Shown here: positions 22,671 through 33,644 of the stretch, piece after piece
Numbering within the stretch: position 1 is the stretch's first letter
Layout: every line of letters begins with the position of its first letter
Source of the DNA: Chondrus crispus
Lineage: Eukaryota > Rhodophyta > Florideophyceae > Gigartinales > Gigartinaceae
Assembly (NCBI RefSeq): GCF_000350225.1
Contig: NW_005178572.1
Location: forward strand, 1 to 64,000
DNA length: 64,000 nucleotides
Direction: 5' to 3'
Translations under genes and position numbers: made by a program
Notes under the pieces: model-generated
Database searches by the model: none
Told to the model about the DNA's origin: nothing
Seen by the model: the letters and a program-made list of their open reading frames with translations, nothing else

Positions 22671-24007
22671 CAGACAGAGTGGCGAGGGAGAAGGTCGCGA
22701 GATGGGTTTTGAGTGAGCGTGCCACTACGACTGAGGGTGCGATACGAGGATGAGTACGAGTGTGAGTACAAGGATGCGATGGTGAGTACGAGGGGAATGT
22801 ACTTCATTTGGTTCTCACCGGTGGGGCAGTTCTTTCCGAAGCATCAAACAGCCATTAGATAAGTAAGCTTCACTACAAAAAGATGGGCGCCGCTCCGCCC
22901 CACGTTTTTGAGATCCACTTCAAAACCAATCAAATAGCTCCACATCGACTGCTGTGGATTTTTTACAGTTTAACGCTCATTTAATTGGCTGATCGATACG
23001 CAAAATATCACAACTAATGCCTACGTGAAGCCTGTGCAACAAACACTCAACACGATTTCCGAATCTGCCCGGCAGGGAGGCGGAAATGCTCCAGAACCGC
23101 GCAGCCCCATTCCATATTTTATTGGGGTCTCTGCGTAGGCGAATTTCATATTCATCAGGGAGCGCCAACTCTCGAACGCGCCCCAGCCTATCTCTTTCTA
23201 ATCGTGCCCTCCCTTTCTCGCCGCTTCACGCTTTCCCTTCCATTGTCACATGTCTAGGATGAACCCTCCTCCCCATCCGACTCTTCTCTCTGTGACGCCA
23301 TGAATTCATAGCGCTCTAAAGCTCTAAAGCTATCACCGTCGCGCTTTTGAAAGCTCGAAAATCGCAGGAAGAAGACCTCTACATCGTCCGCGAGCACTTT
23401 TGGACCTGCGCCGCGCCAGGACGCGTTGCCCTCTTCTTTTTTGATGCTATGCCCTCCCTATTCCGTCGCTTCACGCCATTTATTTCATCGTCGCACCTCA
23501 TTTAATCCGTTCGAATCCCCTTCATGCCACGTTACGCGAAACTGGAGTGTTTCTCGCATGCAAAAGAGATTGATGTAGTCCCTTCAGGGGTGATTGGACC
23601 TGGTGTGAAGCTTGTTGCGCTGTTTGCGCATGGGAACATATTAGGGATTCGTGTGGCATAGGAGGTCGGGTGGTGTATGGATTTGGGACTCCGGCGGGGA
23701 CGGCGGGATTCTAGAAAGAGGTCGCTGAGGTCGGGATCAGGGACGGCTAGGGGGTGGGGAGGGAGATATTTTTTGGCAATTGGAATGCAGAGGCTACTTG
23801 GAAATGTTTTTCTCGCCGTGGACCATTGCATTACGCAATCTGCATAATTGAGAGGAGGGTTCCTCAGTCCTTTCGAGCACAAAGTATCAACCAAGAAAGT
23901 CGCGAAGTCATCGTTGTTCTAGTCCCTCGTCCGTCATAGCAATGCAGTTCAAGTCACCTTGAATTTTTCTACTCCGCTGAAGGTATGTACATTCCTCAAA
24001 TGAGGGA
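22671..24007. other. Intergenic, no supported gene
   Basis: Includes short direct repeats (GAGTACGAGTGTGAGTACAA-like, near 22,750) and TTTCTCGCCGCTTCACGC-type sequences twice (about 23,215 and 23,462). Open frames at 23,532-23,939 lack any recognisable domain. Confidence 0.4.
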
Positions 24008-25330
24008 CTACTCAATAGGAAGCAATCCATGGTCAGCATCGAACTGCCTTTGCGCTGCTCTCAATTTTTTCAGGTCTCGGGAGTATCTTTCTTGGTCCTT
24101 CGTGACAAGGTGGTAAAATCTATCAAGGGCCCCCGGAGTGTTCTCTACCTCTTCAAACAGCATTGTGAGAGTCTTGCCCTTTAGATTTCTTTCTACTGCT
24201 TTTGAGACTGTATTGCTGGCCAAAATGTCAGCAACTTTGTTGAGAATGGCCTCGTCCTCCTTGAAAACTTGGCGCAATGTCCTCGCCCCTCTCGGACTTC
24301 CGTACTCTCTTTCAGCCCAAATTTTCTTCTCGTCCATGTAGCATCTCAAAGCCCTTGAACTTGGTGTAGTCGCTCTTCTCTGCGGCCAATTATCGAAATG
24401 AGCATCACGATCCCCCATGTCGCGATAAACGGCCTTTAGCGCATGTAGGACGTGTACTGATGTATTAATATCACTGTACTCAGATGCGAGAGCAGCCATT
24501 GCGTTGCAAGCCGATGTTCCCTCGATAATGGGAAAGGGAGGTTCTGCATACGTCGCAGTTGGGACCCATGGATCAGGGTCTCGTGGACCCTTTCGAAACT
24601 TTGCATTCAGTAGGTTACGTGGAGGATAGCGCGCTTTCCAGTCAAGCTCGGAATTGGAAAAGTGTATCACCGGTTTCCTAACAATCCAGTTCAGCGGAGC
24701 ACACTTCACACTGTGCGAATCACCAATGGGTTCATCTGACCTCGTGTGCCCTGACCGCAATTCTAAAAGCCCCTGAGGCCATGCCCTACGAATTAACGGT
24801 TTGGAAGTGTCCCGCATCTCAGGGCATGCTGTAAGATTCCGAAACTCTATCCCATTAAACCCCACGTGCTCAGCTGTCCGAGTTGACACCACACCCGGTC
24901 CACTTGGAGAATATTGTCGGTTAAAAAAGTTAACTACAGGGTCAGCATATCCGTCGCCAGCGCTTATACTAACTCCATGACCAGCTTCTTTAGCTCTAGA
25001 GTCCTGTATGTCCACAGCCAGCACATCGCAGTATCGGTCTTCGAAAGCCAGCTGGCTCTGTGCATGAAGTCCAGGAGGTTCAGTAGAGATACGTACCATA
25101 CCGGCATCATCAGGTAACACAGATGCAAAGAGCTCCCTCAAATCTACTGGTAAGCGACTTTTAACCCCTGGCTTACATGCTGCGGCAGAGTGGATGTTGC
25201 GTCTCAAAAAGCCAAAATCAGGTGGTGGCTTGGTTGCGTAGCCCAGTGAGGCAAACACTTCTGTAAAGTTAATGCTGCTGAGGGGATTCACTGCAAAGCC
25301 TTTGACTTTGCCGTTTTCCGATTGATGCAT
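24008..25330 (-). CDS. Third ORF of an integrase-like element (C-terminal part)
   Basis: This 440-codon frame continues directly from the preceding one. They overlap by 43 bases (25288-25330) at -1, and the joined reading ...INRKTAK/VKGFAVNPLSS... is smooth. It has no domain I know. Visible features are LRRNIHSAAACKPG, a Pro-rich middle and a helical, charged C-terminus (ERYSRDLKKLRAAQRQFDADH). In related multi-domain elements this region follows the integrase-like domain. It could be a separate protein, but the overlap and the parallel break upstream argue for one long ancestral protein of about 1150 residues. Confidence 0.5.
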   Translation of the reverse strand: MHQSENGKVKGFAVNPLSSINFTEVFASLGYATKPPPDFGFLRRNIHSAAACKPGVKSRLPVDLRELFASVLPDDAGMVRISTEPPGLHAQSQLAFEDRYCDVLAVDIQDSRAKEAGHGVSISAGDGYADPVVNFFNRQYSPSGPGVVSTRTAEHVGFNGIEFRNLTACPEMRDTSKPLIRRAWPQGLLELRSGHTRSDEPIGDSHSVKCAPLNWIVRKPVIHFSNSELDWKARYPPRNLLNAKFRKGPRDPDPWVPTATYAEPPFPIIEGTSACNAMAALASEYSDINTSVHVLHALKAVYRDMGDRDAHFDNWPQRRATTPSSRALRCYMDEKKIWAEREYGSPRGARTLRQVFKEDEAILNKVADILASNTVSKAVERNLKGKTLTMLFEEVENTPGALDRFYHLVTKDQERYSRDLKKLRAAQRQFDADHGLLPIE

Positions 25331-26616
25331 TCAAAGCCATTTAACATGTCATCAACGCCTAGTATGACCTCCCGTCTCTTGCGGCTTTGAAATTGTCCAA
25401 AAAGCATGTCTGCGAGGTACTTGCCGTGATTATTCTCTAGAAAGATTACCAAAACAATCTCAGCGAGGCCTTGGTCCACCATATATTGCGGAAGAGCAAC
25501 TGTCGTCATCCAATTTTTCCCAACTGCCGCATTATCGGAGATTATAATTTTAATTGACTCTCCACGACAACAAAGCAGATGTGTTAGCAGTATTTCCTCA
25601 ATGATAGCAGACGCGTTCTTGGGACCTGTTCCCTGCTCGTGGGAGAGGACTATGGCGTCGTTAGTCACAGCGCTGACGTGCCCGTTGACATCGAATCTCC
25701 ACCTCGTGATATCAGAGGAGGCAGACACGAAAAAATGAGGCAAATCGACTTTGCTCATGTCATCCTGATGCATCATAATTGCACGGTCCGGGAACAGGTT
25801 CCAACCCACTGGGTCAGGAAACTCCTGATTTGACGCATGACTAGAACGTATAGCTCGATATTTGTTCTCTACTCTCCGAAAGTGGTCTGTAAGCTTTTTG
25901 ACAGTGTCTCGAATGCGTCCATCCCGGCTATTGTGTCTTCTCAGCTCCTGGACGCACTCGTCCTCTTGAAATATTTTTTCCACAATGGTTTCAGACAATA
26001 ACTCTAATCGTCTACTTTCCGCCTCTGATAGTTCCCGCGTTCGCTGACGCAAGTCGTCCAGCTCACTTTTCATGATGGCTGCCTCATGGTGGTACTGTAG
26101 TACGGCGTAGTGCATTGTTTTGCAGTTTGGACATGCGTTGTGATCGGACTGCGAGAAACTTATGACGCAGTTTCGCTGTTTTAAATAATCTTTCACCATG
26201 CGCTGTAACGTGCTGGACGATACTTCTGAGATGGTAGATTCATCATCACAGCGAAGGGCTTTGCGCAAGACCTCTCGGAGCTTCTCCTGAGTATTAATCT
26301 CAGGAGAATAAACGCGACAAACGTTAGCACCCGTGGAGCCCGACGGGTCTGCCCTTAAGACAATATCGAGGTGAGCCTCCATTCTCTGCCGAATACGTTC
26401 AGGGTAGCGATTTATCGGATGCGTCCGTTCGTATCGGTAGCGTAGTGTACCATCATTTGGCAACGGGCGCCCAAAGTCCTCTTGGTCTGAGCACATCGCG
26501 TCAAGGGCTGTCCGAACATCTGCAATTAGTGATTCAGACACTGTGTACAAAGCGGAAAGTGCAGCGTTGCACACACGCGTAGTACTCTTTGAGAGCGGAC
26601 AAAATAACCTATTCAA
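25288..26616 (-). CDS. DUF7869-like integrase-fold protein (putative transposase), middle part
   Basis: The 442-codon frame has a Cys-pair near its centre (HNACPNCKTMH), a charged helical region, and then an RNase H-like core. The core has FFVSASSDITRWRFDV, then IKIIISDNAAVGKNW, then VLVIFLENNHGKYLADMLFG. This is the pattern of the DUF7869 class: an Asp strand, 'l.DnCggQNKN', and 'fl..GHt...cD..FG'. These are widespread in protists and animals and thought to be transposase-derived. Three acidic residues in order (SSD, SDN, LAD) could be a DDE/D triad. It overlaps the upstream ORF by 4 bases and the downstream one by 43. The first codon would be TTG, which argues against an independent start. 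Confidence 0.5.
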   Translation of the reverse strand: MNRLFCPLSKSTTRVCNAALSALYTVSESLIADVRTALDAMCSDQEDFGRPLPNDGTLRYRYERTHPINRYPERIRQRMEAHLDIVLRADPSGSTGANVCRVYSPEINTQEKLREVLRKALRCDDESTISEVSSSTLQRMVKDYLKQRNCVISFSQSDHNACPNCKTMHYAVLQYHHEAAIMKSELDDLRQRTRELSEAESRRLELLSETIVEKIFQEDECVQELRRHNSRDGRIRDTVKKLTDHFRRVENKYRAIRSSHASNQEFPDPVGWNLFPDRAIMMHQDDMSKVDLPHFFVSASSDITRWRFDVNGHVSAVTNDAIVLSHEQGTGPKNASAIIEEILLTHLLCCRGESIKIIISDNAAVGKNWMTTVALPQYMVDQGLAEIVLVIFLENNHGKYLADMLFGQFQSRKRREVILGVDDMLNGFECINRKTAKSKALQ

Positions 26617-27461
26617 TAAAAACCTGTTTCTTTGTGGCGCGGCTTGAGCTCCTTTGCAAGCTTGATAAAGTCACTGTATTCTCCAATTAAATTCCACTGC
26701 GGAACTGATGCGAAGCACGGCTTGTCGCAGCCGCAATCATACTCGTTCAGGCTTTGGAGAGGCGGATAGTTGCGTCTATCTCCATTTCTCCGGTGCTGAC
26801 GCTGCCGGACTCCTGCAGCATCAACGACACTTGTAAGATCCTCCTCTGTAGCGGTGTTTAAGGACATGCTCATCCGGTTGTATAAAAAAATTCGTGACAC
26901 CCCCAAAAGCGAGCATATAGCTTGTGTACACAGTTTTTGCTTCGGGCGTGCCGTTCCTTTGGGGGAGTCACTCTTTCCGTAGAGAAACGGCAAGACCTCT
27001 AATACAAAACTTGCAAACTCCCGCAATGCCTTCTGACGCGCAGTGCCATGCGCTTGTCCCGAGGCGGCCTCCCTTTCAGATCTCGAGTGTGAAACAAAGG
27101 CAATTGTCGAAGTCCCTACACCGCGGCGTCTCGTCTCAATCTGTGCGTCTAGTTGCTCATGTGCGGCATGGCACCTATTTGCGTGGTTGTGAATCAGAAT
27201 TAGCTCATCTAACAGCTGGATCTGTAGCGGGTCCATTGAGATTGTTAGAAAGCAGAGCTTCTTGCAACAATACCATATGGATGTGGGGAAGCGATCCCTG
27301 TGAATTCCGTATGCCGCTTGAGCTTTCCTGTCGATTTCAATAAACTCCGATACTTTTTTCTCAGCCATTTCCTTCGCCGCAGCGTCCAAATTGTGTTCAT
27401 TCTCCCCCATAGCATATGTCATACTTTCACGTATCTCTCCATTCCCGAAAAGGCGCAGCAA
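26613..27461 (-). CDS. First ORF of the integrase-like element
   Basis: 282 codons, starting inside an AT-rich stretch. It contains AAYGIHRDRFPTSIWYCCKKLCF and MDPLQIQLLDELILIHNHAN, then a region with CSLLGVSRIFLYNRM that reads like a helix-turn-helix. A Cys cluster (NEYDCGCDKPCF) follows near the end. An N-terminal HTH or zinc module before an integrase-like core is usual for DNA transposases. It ends at TGA 26613-26615, 4 bases into the next frame, again at -1. Upstream the frame may extend (the 27,419-27,643 minus frame is in the same neighbourhood). I know no family by sequence. Confidence 0.5.
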   Translation of the reverse strand: MLRLFGNGEIRESMTYAMGENEHNLDAAAKEMAEKKVSEFIEIDRKAQAAYGIHRDRFPTSIWYCCKKLCFLTISMDPLQIQLLDELILIHNHANRCHAAHEQLDAQIETRRRGVGTSTIAFVSHSRSEREAASGQAHGTARQKALREFASFVLEVLPFLYGKSDSPKGTARPKQKLCTQAICSLLGVSRIFLYNRMSMSLNTATEEDLTSVVDAAGVRQRQHRRNGDRRNYPPLQSLNEYDCGCDKPCFASVPQWNLIGEYSDFIKLAKELKPRHKETGFY

Positions 27462-27737
27462 AAAGCTGCAATCCGGTTTGACGCCTCGATTTTTTCGTCA
27501 CTGCACTGTTGTTCGCCAAAATAGAGATCCAGAACCTCGGTATCCGCGCTGCTTAAAACTTCTTGCAAGCCGTTTTCCAGTGTGCTCGATGTAGTTCCGA
27601 ATTTCGGGACTGTAGCAGGACAGGAAACCATGGATCTTTTCAATGAAAATTAATTGAAGGAATTAGTGAGAGTAATCTTTGATTGATAGTCAGCCCTCAA
27701 GAGACGTCACAGAACACAATGGAAAGGTGATAGGATT

Positions 27738-28350
27738 TAGAATTCCCGAACGGAAACGAGATAAGAAAGAAATGGGATGGGATGGGATTTTGAAAGTGAG
27801 AAGATGGCAGAATGGAAAAAATGGGACGTGGTGAGAGGAATGAGAACGGATAGATGACTAGGCGGGGGCTGGATGGCACACAAAGGACTGGATGTATGGC
27901 ACACGAGGGACTGGACGGATGGCAGAAGGGGGGAGAGTCGTATGGCAAGAGAGATTGGTCGGGATAGCAGGAGAGGGCGGGATAGCGGGAGGGAGGGGTA
28001 CTGTAGCCAGAGGGTGAGAGGAGAATGGCAGAGGAGAGGGTGCGAGATAGATAGATCGGAAATGGTGGGCGGAAGGATGGAGGGAGTGAGGTGACAGGAT
28101 GGGAAAGAGTAAGATAGCAAGAGTTGAAGGAGTTAGGAGGGTTAGTGGCAAGAGGTAAGAGAATAGGAGAGAGAGGGTCAGGGTATCGGAAAAAGAGGAG
28201 CTGGAGAACAGCAGGGGGCCGGATAGCAGGAAAGAGATCGGCCCGATGGCAAGATAGAGGGGGGCGGATAGCAAGACGGAGGGGCCAGGATGGCAGGAGA
28301 GTGGAGATAGTCTGGAAGGGTGAATAGGGGCGAGGAGAGTGGCAGGAAGG
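27738..28350. repeat. Purine-rich (plus strand) degenerate GGATGGCA tandem repeat
   Basis: Units of the form GGAT(A/G)GCA(G/A)GAG(A/G)GG recur irregularly for about 600 bp. The plus strand is almost all A and G. Long minus-strand open frames here are Leu/Ser/Pro-rich translations of CT-rich DNA and are not supported as genes. Confidence 0.85.
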
Positions 28351-29248
28351 CACGGGTTCAGAAGATTTTTGCGTGAAAGAAAAGCGCAGGTGCAGGAATT
28401 ATGCTCTCAGACAAGCCGATGAAGTGGCAAGGGAAGCTCCATGAAAAAAACGACAGTTGCAGAAGTAATGTAGTACTGCTGGAGCCAGCGTTCCTTTGAG
28501 AGGCGGTACGCAGCGCTTTCTTTGTAGAAAACCAGGATATCGTTATATGAGTGAGCTGCCCAGATTCAGGGTTCCGGCAAACCAACCCGGAGCTTGAGTT
28601 AAATAGAAATAGAAGCACAACTCTTAATCCGGAAGTTTCGAGCTTTCGAGAAGGCGCGAGATTTCGACTAAATATTTTTGAAAAGCGTGGACGAGGTTTT
28701 GTCATGCAATGTTTAAACTTTCCGGAGATCGACATTGGAAAGCTTAGTTTTTCACAAAGGTTCACTGCCGCATTACAGAAGACATACCTGAGCCAATATA
28801 CTGAACCTATCAATGGCATACAATTGTCTGGCTCTGCTCGCTTCCACCGTTCCTACTCAGTCCTCCAATCACATGTGCTCCCATAGAATGTCTTAAATTT
28901 AAATAGCTGACCGTGGTTTCTTCACAAGCATGACCTAGCCACCGTGACAGAAATCACGGTGCAAGCGACAGCAGGCACGGACGAAAAATTCACCTCCAAC
29001 TCTTATTCTCATGACCGGGCCCTCCATCCGTCCCTTTGCTGTCGACAGCAAAGGGACGGCTCTAAAAGCTGTCTCAGTATCCATTGGCAGACAGATCTTT
29101 TGGCACTGATTTTGCTGTCCTATGACAGCACGCTAAAACAGATTTTGTGCTGTTTTTCCAAAAACAGCAATTTACCCCCTCTAGACAGTAAAATATCTGT
29201 CCAAAAATTGATTTATCATAAATTTGACCTTCCTGTGTTTAACTGAAA
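28351..29248. other. Spacer with a cluster of palindromes, left of the copia remnant
   Basis: No supported gene. The right half holds CACCGTGA...TCACGGTG (28,940-28,961), the 32-bp palindrome at 29028, and ACAGCAC...GTGCTGT (29,123-29,151). No copia gag, protease or integrase motif is seen upstream of the reverse transcriptase. Confidence 0.5.
29028..29059. repeat. Perfect 32-bp palindrome centred on GTCGAC
   Basis: CCGTCCCTTTGCTGTC followed by its exact complement. A perfect palindrome of this length is not expected by chance and may be a target or end of a mobile element, or an RNA hairpin stem. Confidence 0.95.
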
Positions 29249-30842
29249 GTGAAGAGAGACCCAGCAATACCAAAGTCTTTTGAAGAAGCTTGTAAAGACC
29301 CGCGATGGGCAGAGGCTATTGATCGTGAATATCAAGCCATGAAGGAACTTCAGACTTGGGAGTACGTTCGTATGCAACCAGGCATGAGTCCAGTACCGTT
29401 CATCTGGGACTTTCGGAGAAAGGAATCACCCGGCGCTCTTCATGAAGTAATCTACAAAGCTAGATGCTGTCTCCATGGAGATAAGCAACGCCCCTATATT
29501 GACTACGATCCGTTGAACAAGTATGCTCCGGTGGCAAGACACGAAGGATTCGCTTACTCCTTGCTGTAGCCGCCAGTTGGAACCTCATAATCGAAGGAGA
29601 CGATGTCGTCAATGCCTACCTCTATGGCGACTTGGACGTACCGATTATCATGAAGCAACCAACAGACAGTTCTGGCATTCAAGAATGCCCTGGCTATGTA
29701 TGCCGACTTCGCCGCTCATTGTATGGCGCCGTCCAAGCAGGAGAGATATGGGGTTCTGTTATTCATTTCTTCGTTTTGAACCTTGGCTTCAAACAATCCT
29801 CCGTCGACGAGCGCACATACTTTCTCCGTCCAAGCTCAGGCCACTACATGATCCTACTCATCGTCGTCGATGATATGGTATTCGCATCAAGCTCGCAGCA
29901 GTTGATAAATGATTTTAAGCAACAACTGTCCACAAAGTTCAAGATCAAGCTACTTGGAACCCTAAAATCTTTCATTGGTTGGAGAGTGAAACGAAATGCA
30001 CAAGGTCTATATGTGGACCAATCCAAATACCTGAAAAATCTGGTTGAGGAAAACAACCTCTCACACTTGGAGTCATCTCCAACGCCATTTCCATCAAACA
30101 CCGACTTAACCGCCGCACATGAAGGAGATACGATGCTAGATGCATTCTTGCACAAAAGGTACCGCTCCATTGTTGGAGGAATACTTTACGCAGCCGTCTG
30201 TACGAGACCTGACTTGTAGTTCCCAGCTGGAATATTGGCTAGAAACGTGCATGCACCCACACAAAGACACTATGCTCTAGCCAAGAGGGTGATGAAGTAT
30301 GCGCTGGGAACACTAGATTACATGCTCCAAGCGGCAACGAACCCAAACTCTCATTCTTCTCTGACGCTGACTGGGCAGGATGCTTAGACACACGCAGGTC
30401 GACATCCGGAATAATTGGTGCAGTTTTTGGAACACCCGTAATATGGAACTCGAAACGACAATCGATGATATCACTTTCTTCTGCGGAAGCAAAATATATT
30501 GCGGTATCTGCCTGTGCGAAAACTGTCACTTGGATGCGAAGACTCTTTCAAGAGTTCATGACCGGACAAACGTGCCAAGAAGATCCAAAAACTCCAGGGA
30601 CAGAAATCTTCACTGATAGCACTGCGGCTCAGTCACTCGCGACAAATAAGAAAGTGAAGCAGAGAAATAAGCACATTGGTATCAAGGTTCACCACATTTG
30701 GGAACTTTTAGAGAGGGGTGTTTGCGAACTGCACTACATACCTTCCATCAGGCAACCAGCAGATCTACTTACAAAACCATTGGACAAGGGAACATTGCAA
30801 CGACTTTCAGAAATCCTTAATATCGCATATCATTCTTGGTAA
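29249..30842 (+). pseudogene. Ty1/copia reverse transcriptase-RNase H, truncated and frameshifted
   Basis: The first frame has EACKDPRWAEAIDREYQAM and PLNKYAPVARHE. A one-base shift near 29550 leads into LLLAVAASWN, DVVNAYLYGDLDVPI, YVCRLRRSLYGAVQA and LLIVVDDMVFASS. The last is the YVDD active site as VVDD. A TAG at 30217 replaces a Gln codon of RPDLQFP. A further shift gives RNase H motifs SDADWAGCLDTRRSTSG, SLSSAEAKYIAVSACA and FTDSTAAQSLA, then the conserved end ADLLTKPLDKGTL. Gag, protease and integrase are missing and no LTRs were recognised. This is a dead fragment of a copia element. The family is certain. Confidence 0.95.
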
Positions 30843-32880
30843 GCACACACATCACCGAGCACCGCGTACTAACCTCTCTTCTTGAGACTTGAACCCTCTA
30901 ATGCGCTTTTGACCTTAGGGACGGAATACGCCAGACATCCTTGCTGCAATGTAATCGCAGAAGACAAATTGTATGCACAGTTGCGGAATACTCATCGCAA
31001 ACGATTCTCAGATTGCACATGATTAGGATTATGTTCAAGCCATGGTGTACCTTTTCCCTGACTCAGGGTTTTAATGGCACTAACTTCATAAATGGTTTCT
31101 GTTTTGTAACCTTATGTTACAATAGACATCCCTCCTCAGAAGGCAATACTTGTTGTTTGCCTGGATCCACGTTAAGTGAAGAAGACGCCTAGGCGCAGTT
31201 TTTTGTTAACCATTCCGCAAGGAAGAAGCCGCCTATCCGCAAGGAAACCAGATTAGACTGATGAAGACGCTGCCAAATGCAGTGCAGTAACCCCAGGGGC
31301 GCCTGGATGACAAGTGCACACTATGTGTGCAAACCCCCGGAATATCAACTCCAAGTCGAACGCCATCACCACGTATGACCATAGCATGCAAGTACATGGA
31401 GCATTTCTTTCCACCGTGGAGCCTTCAAAGGTCTTGCATAGCACGGGGCAGTAGCAAGCCAAATCGAGCCCCACAGCGAAAAAGACGTGTCCGAGTACAT
31501 ACAAGCTCTTCAAGTCAAAGGTGAGAACGGCGACATCGACGCTGAAGCGACGAAGATTCTCGTGCTTCATCGAGGGACGGTGTTGGTATTTTATTTGGCA
31601 TACCATGACAGTGCTGTAATGCACTTGGAAGAATCAGGGGAGACCGAGCTCAGGCACCTCAGGAGGTGCTGGGTGCGCTAGCGAATAACCCCTTTGTATG
31701 GCTGGGTTATTGCGCATATTAAATGAGTGCGAACGGACACTCGGGAGGAGGAAGGAACGCAGACAGACACAGACACACAGTAAACTTGGTACCATTCTTT
31801 CAGTGATGTCGCACTGTACATAACATGACCACAACCACAATCACAATTACAACCTCGACAACAAGTGTTTTATATAGCCAGCGGACGTACAAAGTCTATT
31901 ACCAACTCTAGCTACCGCAGCCATTGCATCTCCCCCTCCCCTCGTTTGAGTAAACACCAACCCATCTGTCTGTTACCCATCATCACAGATTCTGACTCTC
32001 GACAACATATGCACCCCAAGCATCCCAGGCTGTTTGTCAGTGCCCATGGCAAACTGCAACAACCCATCAACCCTCATGAAGGTCGCCACGAAATCGTTTC
32101 CCATCAACAGCAGCAACATCACCAAGAAGCATCCCATCAGTTACAGCGAGCAGCTCAACCCCCCGAGCTTTCGATTTCCAGCTGACCCTCTTGATGGCAG
32201 AGGTTCAAACATCGGCCTTTCTGCAGCCGCAACGAGCAGGTTGAGACGGCACTTTTTTTTTCTCCGGTAGCACCATTGACCTCTGCCCTCTGCACTGAGA
32301 CCAGAGTTTCTCTGTAAAAGTGTGGGTAATCTGTGATACCCGAACAAAGGTGACAAAATCATATTGCTGTGAACCACAGCAAATCCAGATACCCTTCGAA
32401 GGGTATCTACTGTATCTAGGTCAAGGAGCACAAAGGAATTCTCAACCAGAATTTTATGACACCTGCTGGAAACTTGCGTACTGTACCGGATTGCGTTTCA
32501 GCAGCACCACCATCACCATCCGACTCCACGTCCGATGGACTTCTTCGTCCATCACCTCACAAACGCATCACCGCAACCATGTCCACCCGCGACCGTCTCT
32601 CACATCCGCATCCGTCCACATCCTCGTCGCAGCATGTCTCTTCGCACCGCCAGCATCAGCCGGTCGCTCACTCGCAACCCCACCTGGCCCATCACCAACA
32701 CACGCAACCCACCCTCGCCGCCGCTGCGGAGGACGCCGCGTACTACATGGCTCAGTAAATGCAGGATGAGAGTTTACTCGTCACACATATTGCAAGTTTG
32801 GCCACGTGGTCGAGGGTTTTCTAGTACTAGGAAACCCTCGATACGATTCTCTCGCTTTCAGAATCGTTCTATAGTCCGGG
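30843..32880. other. Intergenic, with hairpins at its right end
   Basis: No supported gene. The frames at 32,456-32,894 are Pro/Ser/His-rich. One (MSLRTASISRSLTRN...) looks like a transit peptide, but no protein follows it. Inverted repeats lie at 32,368-32,386 and 32,390-32,411, and 32,808-32,870. Confidence 0.4.
32390..32411. repeat. Perfect 22-bp palindrome, next to further hairpins
   Basis: AGATACCCTTC followed by its exact complement. Nearby are TTGCTGTG/CACAGCAA just upstream and, 400 bp on, CGAGGGTTT...AAACCCTCG and ACGATTCT...AGAATCGT. Confidence 0.9.
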
Positions 32881-33055
32881 CTAGTTCCTTCTAGCCATGA
32901 CTCCTCCGTCAATGTCCCAAATGGCACCGGTGACCCAACTTGATTTGGACTCGTCAAGTAGGAAGTCAACTGCACTGGCGACATCCTCCGGCGTACTAAC
33001 GTAACCTACCGGACGCATGCCATCCAAAAAAGCGCATTGTGCTTTCAAGCTTATC
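32881..33055 (-). pseudogene. Short-chain dehydrogenase (SDR), C-terminal end
   Basis: The minus strand reads FLDGMRPVGYVSTPEDVASA, then VDFLLDESKSSWVTGAIWDI and DGGVMARRN, stop at 32881. This is the standard end of classical SDR enzymes ('r.g.peevA.av.fLlsd.a..itG....vDGG'). Immediately upstream, at 33056-33057, lies an AG acceptor preceded by a run of T and A, so this may be a last exon. I found no other SDR part (GxxxGxG, YxxxK) within the next 600 bp, so the rest is lost or far away. Too short to be in an ORF list. Confidence 0.75.
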
Positions 33056-33644
33056 CTGTCGATGATTTATTTTCCTAACCCCTTAATCGATTACGAGACA
33101 AGTCTGCGTCGCCACTCCACAATGAATCAACACGCTCTTGCATTAGGAACGACCGCGGACGCTCCCCAAGATGTCCACACGGCTGTCCCCGCGAGATCTA
33201 CGGGACCTGCACCTCCGAGCCACAGATTGACCTTTCTTTGTCAGTCGACCTGGGCGACATGGCCCTCCCTGAGCTGCTTCAAGGTATCGGCGAGGGTCTT
33301 GATCACGACTTGCAGATGGGGGTTCCCGACGCTTACGCAGCCCTCCTGCACATGACTTCAGTCGTACCAGAAGTTCCGTCATTACCTGTACCGGCGCAAG
33401 CGCTAATTGCTCCCCCATCTGGATATCCACAGCAACAACAGGTACAAGATTGCGGACCCAATCGAACGTTGGTTGACGAATCTCATTGCCGCGTTTGAAA
33501 CTGTCGGATCGAATATTGAACCCGTCACGCTCGAAACTAGAAATCAGTTTTGTCCACCATCCGTATCGACACCAGCATCACCACAATATTATCCAGTTGA
33601 TTGTTGTCATGTCCTTGGGGTTTTTTTTGCGGGTAACAAGTGGC
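33056..33644. other. No supported gene
   Basis: An 86-codon plus frame (33238-33498: MSVDLGDMALPELLQGIGEG...) has a helical start and Pro/Gln-rich end but no known domain. A tyrosine or dehydrogenase motif upstream of the SDR end was looked for and not found. Confidence 0.35.

Noticed and set aside
22116-22712. 198-codon plus frame opposite the HGH1-like gene
   Set aside because: Arg/Pro/Ala-rich shadow of GC-rich DNA; HGH1 motifs are on the other strand.
27697-28353. 218-codon Leu/Ser/Pro-rich minus frame
   Set aside because: The reverse of a purine-rich tandem repeat; two minus frames are open, so openness is compositional.
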